64,000 nt of DNA from Zarea fungicola (lineage: Eukaryota; Ascomycota; Sordariomycetes; Hypocreales; Cordycipitaceae), in NCBI GenBank assembly GCA_900169235.1, contig FWCC01000296.1, positions 146,762-210,761 of the forward strand. Direction: 5' to 3'. Under the pieces are notes generated by a model. The model was not told the origin of the DNA, did no database searches, and was given only the letters and a program-made list of their open reading frames with translations. Of the stretch, positions 35,786 to 45,278 are shown in pieces (position 1 is the stretch's first letter; each line of letters starts with the position of its first letter). The position numbers and the translations under genes are program-made.

Positions 35786-38371
35786 TTAGTGGTGCACTGG
35801 CATGACGTCCATCTTGTCAAAAGCTCGCGAGCAGCTTGGGCATTTGCGCATGCGATTGCTGATGCGGTCATCCACGCACTTGCTGCAGAAGAGATGCCCA
35901 CACGTCTTTAGTGCTGTATTCTTGAAGTTGTTTCGGCAGATGCTGCAGAGTGCAAAGGTTCTCAACATCTCCTCCTCTTCGGACGAATTGCTCAGCGCTT
36001 TGTTCTTCCAACTGTCTCGGTCCTTTTGCGCATGCTCAATGCGAACCTTGAGCTTCTCTACTTCGGCCTCCTGCATGGTATTCCTCTCCTTGACAATCGC
36101 TGATGCTGAATCTCTCGACTTGACGAGACTTGTTAGATCGCTAATCTGCTTGTTTAAGGAATCGACTCGGCGTTGCCCATCCTGACTGGCGGTCTCCATT
36201 TTCTTGCTTTCCGCAACCAATGTGGCGTTTGTTTGGCGTAAATCGGCCATTTGCTTTTCCAAGTTGCTTAGTAGTGTGCGATTTTGTGTCTCGATATCTT
36301 TCAACTGTGCGATAATCTCGGCACTCTTGCCGTTCTGATGGCGTAATGATCGAATTTCATTGTTTCGCGTATCCGCATCCTTGCGCGCCGCAAAGTACTT
36401 TTGATCCGCCTTGTTTTTCTCCGCAATTAAAAGCTGTACCTTCTCCTCCAGAGCGGCAAAGTCCATGACTTTCTTCTGCGCCAAGTCCCTCATCTTCTTG
36501 TACGCCTTTTCTATCGCGGGTAGTTCCTGGTTAATGGCTTTGAAATCCTGCTCCAACTTGTTGTATTTTTGCCGGAGCTCCTCCTCTGTCATATCCGATA
36601 GGTCCTGCATTGATTGATCGTCATCGGATGGTCTCAATCTGGAAATCTCCGACTCCAGAGCAGATATACGATCTTCCTTTGCTGACACGAGATCTCTCAT
36701 CTGATCCACGGATGCCCTCTCTTGCTCCATGCTGGCTTTTCGTTGCGTATTCTCGGCCACCAACTCATCTCGCGCTGATCGAACTCGGGCGAGATCTTGG
36801 TCTCTCGCTACGACTTCCGCCTCTAGCTCTTGCGTAACTTGCGTAGCGTCAGCTTCAAGCTGTGTCCGGAATGCACTTCGTTCACCCTGTAGCTTCTCCG
36901 CCTCTTCTCGGAGTTGTTTGTTTGTCGCTTCCAGGTTATTCATGCGCTTTATGAGGTCTTCATTCTGGCTCTTGAATTGCTTGAAAACGTCTGTTCTGAT
37001 AAAGTCTTCATCTGTCCAGGCTTCACGCTTCGCTTTTAACGTAGAGTTCTCATCCTGCAGTGTCCGTACTTCTCCTAGCATTTTGTCGAGCTGCTCTTTC
37101 TGCTTCGCAGCCGCGGCTGCCGTTTCCTCGTACTTGAGAAGCAACTCCGCACTGGCGGCACCGTTTGAAGGCGCTGGCTCTTCAGATCCCTCTTTCGAAG
37201 CAGACGGTGGTCTTGTAGAGTTAGCAAATGCTTCTTGCTCTAGCTTTTGCACCTGCGAACTCTTTGCCCTGTCGAGTTTCTTCTCTGCCTTGAAATATCT
37301 TAACGTGGCAGTATTAAGTTGCTCGGAAAGGGTATCCTTTTCACTGTTTAGACGGTCCAATTTAAGTAGATATTCTTTCTGAGCAGCAAGAAGACCTGTG
37401 ATCTTTGCTTCGAGTGCCGCAGTCTCGGGCTGAACATCTCCACGGTGTGTCGCGAGTCTTTGCAGAAGATTCTCAGTTTTGTTCTTGATGGCCTTGCCTT
37501 TATCTTGCAGATGAGTTTCGAATTCTTGTAGGTCTTTGAATGAAACGCCGCTCAGAAACGGGGGACCTAGCTCCATTGTTAGAATGGATAAATAAGGAGA
37601 GAAAGGTTTCGTCGGAGCCTTACCGTCACATTTCTTGGTAGGAATCGAAGCGTCGGCTATCAGCTCAACTTCGTCAAGAACCTGGTATTCGCATTAGATT
37701 TATTTAATAACCATCGCGATCAATTGCCGCTTACTTGTTGCCACCAAGCGTCAATTACCCTCAGATGGTCGTCATGGTGTGCGCATCTTTTGTGAACCTC
37801 TTCCAATCGCGATTCTGCTGTTGCAGCCTTGCGGCTATATTCTTGCATTTGGCGATAAATTGCGCCCTTTGTGTATACCTATGACCATCTAGGTTAGCAT
37901 TGATAAGATGAGGTGATAAAGTATCATTTGCCAATGTTAGTAAGCCTGTAAGGGGTATGTAGCATGGAGCGCGACAACGCCTCCAGCGAAGAAACTGGGG
38001 GCGAGGGGGAACAGTGCAGGTGGTGCGAGACTGCTTGTCATTTTCCATCACAAAACCGACAAAAAACGGGAGAAAGGGGACAGAAGTAACCAAAGTTTCT
38101 ATCGCAGCCCACGGCATAGGCTTTTCTGGGTCGAATCTCACTCCAGGACCGCGAGCGTGGGTGAAAACGGGTGTCGCGCGACACTTACTTCGATCCAGCT
38201 TTCCTCCTTCATCTCAGGGGCGTCATCTTTGGGCTTAGAACCATTGATGGCAAGCCTCTTGCTCGGAGGCGCGAGGTCATCGGTGCTGCTAACGGCAGGT
38301 CGTTTCCTGTCCTCCATCTTGGACGTCGTGGAGGAACGAGGCGATGTCGAGGGAGTCGTCACTGCAGGCAT
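35786..38371 (-). CDS. BRE1: E3 ubiquitin ligase Bre1 (histone H2B)
   Basis: Four exons: 38189..38371, 37735..37878, 37624..37681 and 35786..37566. Introns are 310, 53 and 57 bp; the last has a CTAAC branch point 12 nt before its AG. The product has 721 residues. The start is ATG 38371 ([14 protein letters not shown]), with [11 protein letters not shown] just inside. Residues from about 60 carry the conserved [14 protein letters not shown] block, and IDAWWQQ and [13 protein letters not shown] follow. A long coiled coil fills most of the protein, and a C3HC4 RING closes it at about 669-711 ([17 protein letters not shown]), followed by [10 protein letters not shown]. Known role of the family: with Rad6, monoubiquitinates H2B, which drives H3K4/K79 methylation, transcription elongation and DNA-damage responses. 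Divergent from BDP1 across 474 bp. Confidence 0.95.
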
Positions 38372-38845
38372 CAGAAGAGAGTAGATTAGGGGGATGCCCT
38401 TCTTCCTTGCGCAGGAAAACCGAAGAGCGAGCACCTAGCGTCAAAGATGGGATGTAAAAACCAAGTCTCTTTCTGTAGCCGGCCGTGGAGGCGATCATCC
38501 ACAAGATCGCAAGGCGTGGAGGGTGAAGAGGCAAGGTGACGACAGCCAGGAGTTTGAAATTTCCAAGTCCATGGGCAAATCAAAGGTGGACAGCCAGACC
38601 CACAACCAGAATTTAGCTGCACTAGCCACTTTGAGGCGCGACTCTTATCGTCCTCTTGCAGCGGTTAAACCTCGCATAAATAGCCCTATCGCTTTGCGCC
38701 CGCCCAAGAATTTTGGTGAATTGCGTCCAAGGTCAGTGTAACTCTTTTCAAAAGGCGAGGCTGCTAGCGCATGCATGACATGAAACGGCCTAAATTACTA
38801 TCATTACAATCTACTATATAACGCATCACTTAACTCCAGCAAAGG
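38372..38845. other. Divergent promoter region of BRE1 and BDP1
   Basis: 474 bp between the two start codons, probably shared by both promoters. The last 35 bp include a TATATAA at 38815. No other element could be assigned with confidence. Confidence 0.55.
38815..38821 (+). promoter_or_regulatory. TATATAA element just upstream of BDP1
   Basis: TATATAA starts 31 bp before the BDP1 ATG. If used as a TATA box it would leave almost no leader, so it may instead be leader sequence. Confidence 0.25.
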
Positions 38846-40585
38846 ATGAGTTCCATGTTCAAGAAAAAGGGCGCGCCAGCTTTCAAGCCCAAGATCCCAT
38901 CAGCCAGACCACGACTAGCAGCGCCAGCACCAGGGCCTGTCCCGGTCGCAAAGCCTATCAAAGCACCGGCAGCAATCGATGAGCCGGTTGAGGAAACGCC
39001 TGTGGATACCTCGAGTGCCCGAAGACCGTCATACACGGCACCAGAGACTCAAAAGCAGGAGACTCAAGTATTACAGACTCAAATCCGACAGCAAGCTGTC
39101 GTGGTTGAGAGTTCACAACCAAGGCCACGCCGCCGATCGAGTGCCGCTTCGACGTCAAAGGCCGTACAAGATTCGACTGCACTTGTCGAAATCGCAAAAA
39201 ACAATGTCGAAGCTGTCGTGGAAGAAATAGTTGCTGAGGTCCCCGCACCAACTGGGCTCCCTGAGAGCACACCAGCTACATCACGGCGCCAAGGCAGACC
39301 AAGACGTGTGTCGCAAGCCGCCCAGGTAAAGCCTACAGTCGAAACATTGCAGCTAGAGACACCGCCGGCTACTGATGCACCTGTTTCTGAACCGGCTTCA
39401 GAGTCGCAACCCGAGGCACCGGCGGCACAACTGCCCAGGACGACGCGGGGTCGACGGCGAAAATCAACAACCACGGATGCAACTGGCGAGGCAAGCGAGG
39501 CATCCACCACACGACCGAAGAAGCGAACGAAAAAGACACCTGCAGATGGAGAAGGCACGACACCGGCTGCTGCGAAATCCAGGAAACGAAGTACAGCAGC
39601 AACGACAGCAACCGGCGAGAAAGCCCCGACTCGCCCCCGCCGCGCTCGATCAGCTACGCCTGAAGACTCTGAGACTCGATTGGTTGATCTTCAGACGCTC
39701 AAGATGTCTGATCTTACTCGCGATCTGCACATTGGCAAGAAGTTTAGCCGCCACGATGAGCTGCGGGAGCGTGAGCGCAAGGCCCGGCTACAGGCTAAGT
39801 TGATCAAAGAAGGCCTTACGCCTAACGGCTCGCGCTCCTCCACACCCTTGGCCGAACAAACGCAGAAAGTAAAGGCCGGCACACCTGGCTCTGCTACACC
39901 CAGCGGCGCCAACTCCGACGCGGGCGGGGGCGGACCGGCGCCGGCCGGTCCCCAGTTCCGCATCGTCGACGGCCAAATTGTCGTCGACCAGAGCTCGTTG
40001 GTCATGGACAGACACGCACGCGCGGCGGCCGCGCAGGCTGGCGAGGACATGGAGACGATTGAAGAAAATGATTTCACGCGGCTCATTACCAGCAGCTCCT
40101 TCATGACCACGTCGAAGCTCCGCGGCCCCAACATCTGGACCGATGACGAGACGGAGCTCTTTTATCGGGGCCTAAGCATGTTTGGGACCGAATTTCAAAT
40201 GATTTCGCACATGTTTCCCGGAAAGCAACGGCGCCACGTAAAGTTGAAATTCAACCGCGAGGAGCGCTATAACCCAGCCCGCATCGACGCCGCCCTCATT
40301 GGGGAGAAGACCACCAAGATGGACCTCGAGGAATACAAGACATTGACAGGGACAGAATTCGAGTCGGTCGAGTCCATCATGGCGGAGCAGCGCAAGATTG
40401 AAGAAGAGTACGAGGCAGAGAGGCAGCGCGTCGTGGACGAGCAGGCCGAGATAATGCGCAAGAAGAAGGAGGAGCTATTTGCAGATGACGATAAGAACGC
40501 GACCGGGAAGAAGAAAGGGAAAAAGAGGGGTAAACAGGCTGTACGATATGGACTTAATGGCGAGCCTATTCTCGACGATGCTTAG
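38846..40585 (+). CDS. BDP1: TFIIIB subunit B'' (Bdp1)
   Basis: A single exon of 579 residues, starting MSSMFKKKGAPAFKPKI. The first 300 residues are Pro/Ala/Thr-rich with many basic patches (RRKS, KKRTKK, RKRS), and the stretch is low-complexity. The conserved Bdp1 region begins near 395 and includes a SANT/Myb domain at about 425-480 (NIWTDDETELFYRGLSMFG, MISHMFPGKQRRHVKLKF), followed by the LKFNREERYNPARI block and a Lys/Glu helix. It ends with a basic GKKKGKKRGKQAVRYGLNG tail. Known role of the family: with TBP and Brf1, forms TFIIIB, which recruits RNA polymerase III to tRNA, 5S and U6 genes. It converges with RAD23 and is divergent from BRE1. Confidence 0.92.
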   Translation: MSSMFKKKGAPAFKPKIPSARPRLAAPAPGPVPVAKPIKAPAAIDEPVEETPVDTSSARRPSYTAPETQKQETQVLQTQIRQQAVVVESSQPRPRRRSSAASTSKAVQDSTALVEIAKNNVEAVVEEIVAEVPAPTGLPESTPATSRRQGRPRRVSQAAQVKPTVETLQLETPPATDAPVSEPASESQPEAPAAQLPRTTRGRRRKSTTTDATGEASEASTTRPKKRTKKTPADGEGTTPAAAKSRKRSTAATTATGEKAPTRPRRARSATPEDSETRLVDLQTLKMSDLTRDLHIGKKFSRHDELRERERKARLQAKLIKEGLTPNGSRSSTPLAEQTQKVKAGTPGSATPSGANSDAGGGGPAPAGPQFRIVDGQIVVDQSSLVMDRHARAAAAQAGEDMETIEENDFTRLITSSSFMTTSKLRGPNIWTDDETELFYRGLSMFGTEFQMISHMFPGKQRRHVKLKFNREERYNPARIDAALIGEKTTKMDLEEYKTLTGTEFESVESIMAEQRKIEEEYEAERQRVVDEQAEIMRKKKEELFADDDKNATGKKKGKKRGKQAVRYGLNGEPILDDA

Positions 40586-41175
40586 AATTGTTTTGCTTTG
40601 GCTTTGTTGCATTGGCATTGTGGAAAAGGTGTTATTTAGATATGGGTGACAACTGACAAGCCAGTAAACCCACCTTGGGAGGGGTAGGTTATGAATTGCA
40701 TAACCACAAGCGTACAGGACTTCTGTCCTTATTCTTTATTTTTTCTTCTTCATTTTTTTTTTTTTGCTTTTGTAGTTGGTCGTTCTTTCTTCTCTGGCTA
40801 CCCTTTCTGTATTGTTGGAATTGATACCCACCCGTCTTTTTGGGGTTATTGTAAACACAGATATATCTCAGTCAGTATTCAGACATACAAAAGTTAAACT
40901 GCAGCGTTGGGAAAAGAAAATTCGAGCTGCGAATATATATCTCAAGCAAATCCAACTCCTTTCATTGGTATATCATTCAGCTCCACCTTCTCCCTTGTTG
41001 TTTCCTTTCAACACTAGGCTTTACTTGCTGGCGTTGTACCCGTTTGACGACCGTAAGACGTGAAGCACGACAAACAGCACTAAACCTGTAAAGAAATTGC
41101 ATTGTTGAGAGCTTAATCAAAAAAGTTATTTTCTCATTATCGTAAACTAAGGTCCCGCGCCTCATTTACTACCCT
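40586..41175. other. Intergenic between convergent BDP1 and RAD23
   Basis: These 590 bp hold the two 3' UTRs. A T-rich tract at 40738-40765 lies downstream of BDP1. No supported ORF. Confidence 0.55.
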
Positions 41176-42786
41176 TTATTGGTTCGTCGGGGGCTGTTCG
41201 TCTTCGGGCTGGTCGAATAAAAAGTTGGCGGCAAGTTCCTCATTCTTGTCGCACGCAAAGTAGGCTTGAATAGCCTGGTCTCTGTCAAAGCCAAGACGAC
41301 ATAGCTAATAATAATTAGTATTCAACGTTCAAGAAAAACAAATGGATGAAGACGATGTTGATTTTGCAAACTTACACGCTCAATAGCATCGCGCTCCTCT
41401 TCAGTGACGGAAATAGCTTGGGCGCCAGGGGGGAGAGGGACGTCATCATCGGCATCTTCGCCGAGAAGCTGGAGAAAACCATCAGGATTGGAAGCGATGA
41501 GCTGGGCAAGCTGTGGGTTGCCAGCACCAAGCTGTTGCAAGATAGGCTCTAGCATCTGGGGCTGCTGTTGAACAACTTGGCGCAGCTGTTGGAATTGAGG
41601 GTTGGTACGAAGGAAGTCCAGGTTCCCAAGATCACCTGCTGTGGCCCCAGCCGTAGCAGCATCGCCACTACCACCACGCGCGCCGCCACTACCGCCATGC
41701 TGGGCAGCAAGATCGAATAGATTCACGCCTCCACCATCTTCCTCACCACTAGTCTGTGTTGTCTGAGAGGCGGCTGTTGGCGCCGCAGCAGCGGCGGCAG
41801 CCGCTGCTTGGCGAGCTTGCTGCTCCTGCTGGATGTTTTCGGGGATGCCCTAATGTGAGCTGTTAGTAAAGTGGCAAAGTTGCGGAGTATATTTCAGGCA
41901 GAAGATGCACATACGGTCAAGAGATACTCGACAGCTCTGTCGGGGTTGTTGAAGGCAGCACGCATAGCTGCCTCAATCTGGCTTCTCTCAAAGCCCATGG
42001 CCTCCATGCTAGTGATTGCTGCGGCACGCTCGGCGCCCATAGTGAGGCCTGCTGAGTCACTACCAGCTGCGGCAGATGCATCGGTGCTGCGGTTGGGAGT
42101 TGGGGTAGCGGGAGGAGCGACATTTTGCGAAGAGGGCTGACTCGGAGCAGCAGGGACGGCGGGAGTGCTTGTGACAGGCTGGGCCGGCGTAGCAGGTGGT
42201 GCGGCGGCAGATGGCTGTGCGACGGGGGCTGCCTTGGGCTAGCGAAGGTAGTTAGACGTCAGTGGTGATAAGGACATTGAACGACGATTGTCTCACCTTG
42301 TTCACCATGCAGACAACGAATCCCTTCTCCTCAATATTGTAGGAGCCAACAGTTTCCTCGTCCTTCAAAATCTTGCCTAGCGGTTTGTTAGGAATGGCGG
42401 GGCAGTTTGGTGGGGGTTTCTGGTAATCATACCAGAGTAGATGAGCTTCTGGTGCTTCGGATCCCATCCCTTTTCGCCGGAAATCTTTTCTTTGACAGCA
42501 AAGATCTGTAGTATTTGTTTAGAATCGTGGGACCGGACTGGTGGGTGGTATGATGGGAAGGGCGGCAAGCCGGGTAGGCTCGGTGTGGCAGCTTACCAGG
42601 TCGGAGGGTTCGACTTCGAGAGTGAACTTCTGCTGCTTAAGATCCTGTGCGAGGTAACGATCAGCTTCCGTGTACTCGATTACGGTATGAAATGATCTTC
42701 TGCTCAAACGGCTGGTGCCAAAATTCCGTGATCGTGCAGGCGATCATCCTCAGGGTGGCAATACATACTCTGAAGGTAACCTTCAT
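41176..42786 (-). CDS. RAD23: Ubiquitin receptor / nucleotide-excision-repair factor Rad23
   Basis: Seven exons: 42769..42786, 42597..42644, 42433..42505, 42297..42376, 41915..42238, 41376..41849 and 41176..41304. Introns are 56-124 bp, all GT..AG, and the product has 381 residues. Exon 1 is only 18 bp (MKVTFR). A ubiquitin-like domain (1-73, FTLEVEPSD, KILKDEETVGSYNIEEKGFVV) is followed by a Pro/Ala linker, UBA1 (about 143-181, MEAMGFERSQIEAAMRAAF), the XPC-binding domain (about 258-310, FLRTNPQFQQLRQVVQQQP) and UBA2 (about 328-372, ERLCRLGFDRDQAIQAYFAC). This is the standard Rad23 order and length. Known role of the family: carries ubiquitinated proteins to the proteasome and stabilises Rad4/XPC in UV-damage repair. 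Confidence 0.95.
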
Positions 42787-43928
42787 GGTGGGCAGATGTG
42801 TAGTAGCTGGGCAGCAGCGGCAGAGGAAAACGCAACAAGACAGAAATAAAGGACGACGGAGAAAAGAAAAGTACCAGAGGGTGTTTGGAAGGGCAACGGG
42901 CAGAAAAGGAGACTATCGGATTGGTATATGCAAAACGCAAGTCGAGGATGGGCTGTGTGATTCGAGGTGTTGCAGGTTGGCCAGTTGCGTTTTTGATGTG
43001 GAGGCGTTCGACTGCTGAATGCCGTTGGCCTGGCGCCTCTGTGCGGTGGGGAATTTCGCCTCGGGGTTGTTGGAGGTGCTAGAAGTAAAGAGAAGTGTAC
43101 GCCCGCGCCACAATTTTGTTTCGGCCCATCTGCAACTTTTTGATACGCTGGCCGATGTTGGTGCATAAATTGGTTCTTTCCTCACCACATGGAGTATAAA
43201 TGCCAACCGGGGCTCAACAACGGAGAACGACACACAGGATTTGTGCACGGTTGATACTTGGAATTTCTGTCAGAACTCTGTCCCGAAACTGTGGCGGCTG
43301 AGGCTGGTGCAAGAACGCCAGGCACCCGCAGACTGACGACGTCGCCGCTGCCTGTGTCAAGCTTTGGTGGGGCGTCCATATCTTCCCCAGGATCATCTAC
43401 GTAGAGCACCATCGCCTCCTCATCATGTCATAGCTACTAACAAGCCAAGTGCAGACAACCAACGCCACAGCTTGCAGCTTATATTGCCCTCTATATCTCT
43501 GGTGCAGTCATTGTTCTCATACTATTTATAGCGCTTTTTAAATTTATTTAAATTAGAAGCCCGATACGCTTCGAATTGTGTTATCATTATATTTGCCTGC
43601 CAGCACCTTGAACTATATTATCATGTCTAGCAATTCATGAGGAACATTTACAACAGGCCCTTCCAGCATGGCCTAAATATATAAAATGAATCAACCCGCT
43701 TATCAAATCAGCTCAAAATCAAACCAAAAACCCCAAGCGCCAAACCAAACCCCAATAGTTAAAGCAACTCCTAGTCAACCAACGCCTGCTCGTCCAAGTC
43801 ATTTGCATCTCTATATACTCATAAAGTCCAACCATTATACATACAGGGCAAAATTTGGCCTGCTAAATCTGCTGAATAATATTAAGAAAAATTGGGCCAG
43901 AAGAATAAATAATTAGGCCAAGGATGGC
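42787..43928. other. Intergenic: RAD23 promoter and AT-rich island
   Basis: 1.1 kb between two minus-strand genes. The part next to RAD23 should be its promoter. Several short frames around 42885-43412 have no family motif. From about 43490 to 43928 the DNA becomes strongly AT-rich (TTTAAATTTATTTAAATTA, ATATATAAAATG) right up to the stop codon of the next gene. It could be an old element degraded by mutation; no ends or protein remain to prove it. Confidence 0.5.
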
Positions 43929-45278
43929 TCAACAGGTGCGAGCCTGCAGACTTTGGCGGCTCGCAGATTTGCGCGGAATGGGGGGCACCTTGCTGTTCAG
44001 AACCCAATCAGGGACAGGGGGGGTCATTTTCCTTTCCTGGTCCGGCGAATCCGAACCCTCGCTCGAACCTTTCCCGGCATTTTCATCGTCGACCTGCCGA
44101 GCAAAAGGACGGCGAGACAATGAAGGCAAGCTTCCACTGCGGACACGAGGAAGTGGGCGCTTGGGTACATGTTGAGCGAGGATCTGACCAGCGTCCGGTG
44201 CGGCATCGACCCTTGTGCCTGGCGTTAGAATAGGCGGGGTAGTGGGAGAGTCTGATCTGAATAGAGGGTGAATGTGAAGTTCGCTCGGGGTGGCTGTTAC
44301 CCTGCCTCGCAAAGCTCCCCGCATTGTCGCTGGGCTGTGGCTGCGACTTCGCGTGGGAATACGTCGGGGGGGCGGTGCAATGTTGAGAATACTTCCGGCG
44401 TTCATGCTGGCTCGTGGGCTCGCTGGAATAGTTTCCAATGCGTAGGTGTGGGTGGTAGGTGATGTGCTGACTTCCATGACTACCTGGCGATTGTGGGCAT
44501 CGACAGATGACGTGTCCCAGGTATCAAAGCTTTCTTGGGTCGCGTTCGGGTAAATGTTGGTGGAAAGTGTCAAGCTCTGTATGCTCTGCTTTCCCTGCAG
44601 CAATCGTGTTCGAGATGAAATGTGGCGAATGGCAGGCGGGAACGCCAGCGGCAGAGGGCTAGCATGGATAAGTTTGCTGCGAAGGGAAGGTGGCGTATCT
44701 TTCAACCCCGTTGACGATGATTCTTCCGAGTCACTTGTCCTTGGCATTGTTTGGCTGTATCGGATGGACTTGACGTATGCGGCTGGTGACCAGGGCGACG
44801 ACGCCTCGCTTGTGCTTGGCCCAGGGTGGGAACCGAACCTTTGGTGACGCGACTGCGCAAAGTGAATGGCCATGAATGCAATCTGGCTTGTGCAAGCAAC
44901 AGCCAGCATGATCGACACACTGATGACCTTTGATGACTGCCCGGAGCGAATCTGCTCCTCATTACTGCCTGGCGGCTCCATCCACGCCAAGGTCAGGGCC
45001 GCTGCCACCAAGGATATGAGGCTTGCTAAAACCCCGAGGCCAAAGGCGACTCCAATATAAGGCCGAGAGAGCTCTCGAATCTTAGCCTGTGCATGCGAGG
45101 AAGCAAACCAAGACAATACTATCAGAAGTGCGCCTTGCAAGGCAGCTGAGGCAATGGCAGTAGCTCGGACGGACGGAAGAAGTGATAGATTTGACGAGAG
45201 CAAGGCGAGACAAGCTGTAGCGCCGGCAGTCGAACAGACAGCCACGATGGCGAGTGTCGCAAGCATTGCTCGACACAT
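43929..45278 (-). CDS. Uncharacterised four-helix membrane protein with long Ser/Pro-rich tail
   Basis: A single open frame of 449 residues; I do not recognise the family. Four hydrophobic helices are predicted by eye at about 6-28, 38-61, 73-98 and 116-140. About 300 residues follow that are rich in Ser, Pro, Thr and Arg, with many SP/TP sites and short PPxP stretches (APPPRRIPTRSRSHSP, TPPVPDWVLNSKVPPIPR). The tail is probably cytosolic and could be phosphorylated or bind SH3 domains; this is inference. The start at 45278 puts the first helix right at the N-terminus, which is typical for small fungal tetra-helix proteins. It is divergent from the photolyase gene, 3.4 kb away. Its consistent hydrophobic pattern and length make a chance ORF unlikely. 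Confidence 0.68.
   Translation of the reverse strand: MCRAMLATLAIVAVCSTAGATACLALLSSNLSLLPSVRATAIASAALQGALLIVLSWFASSHAQAKIRELSRPYIGVAFGLGVLASLISLVAAALTLAWMEPPGSNEEQIRSGQSSKVISVSIMLAVACTSQIAFMAIHFAQSRHQRFGSHPGPSTSEASSPWSPAAYVKSIRYSQTMPRTSDSEESSSTGLKDTPPSLRSKLIHASPLPLAFPPAIRHISSRTRLLQGKQSIQSLTLSTNIYPNATQESFDTWDTSSVDAHNRQVVMEVSTSPTTHTYALETIPASPRASMNAGSILNIAPPPRRIPTRSRSHSPATMRGALRGRVTATPSELHIHPLFRSDSPTTPPILTPGTRVDAAPDAGQILAQHVPKRPLPRVRSGSLPSLSRRPFARQVDDENAGKGSSEGSDSPDQERKMTPPVPDWVLNSKVPPIPRKSASRQSLQARTC

Noticed and set aside
43182..43412. 76-codon minus-strand frame upstream of RAD23
   Set aside because: Short, unknown and in the expected RAD23 promoter and leader; cannot be separated from chance.
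43686..43916. 76-codon frame in the AT-rich island
   Set aside because: Lys/Asn/Pro-rich composition follows from the AT content; no family motif.
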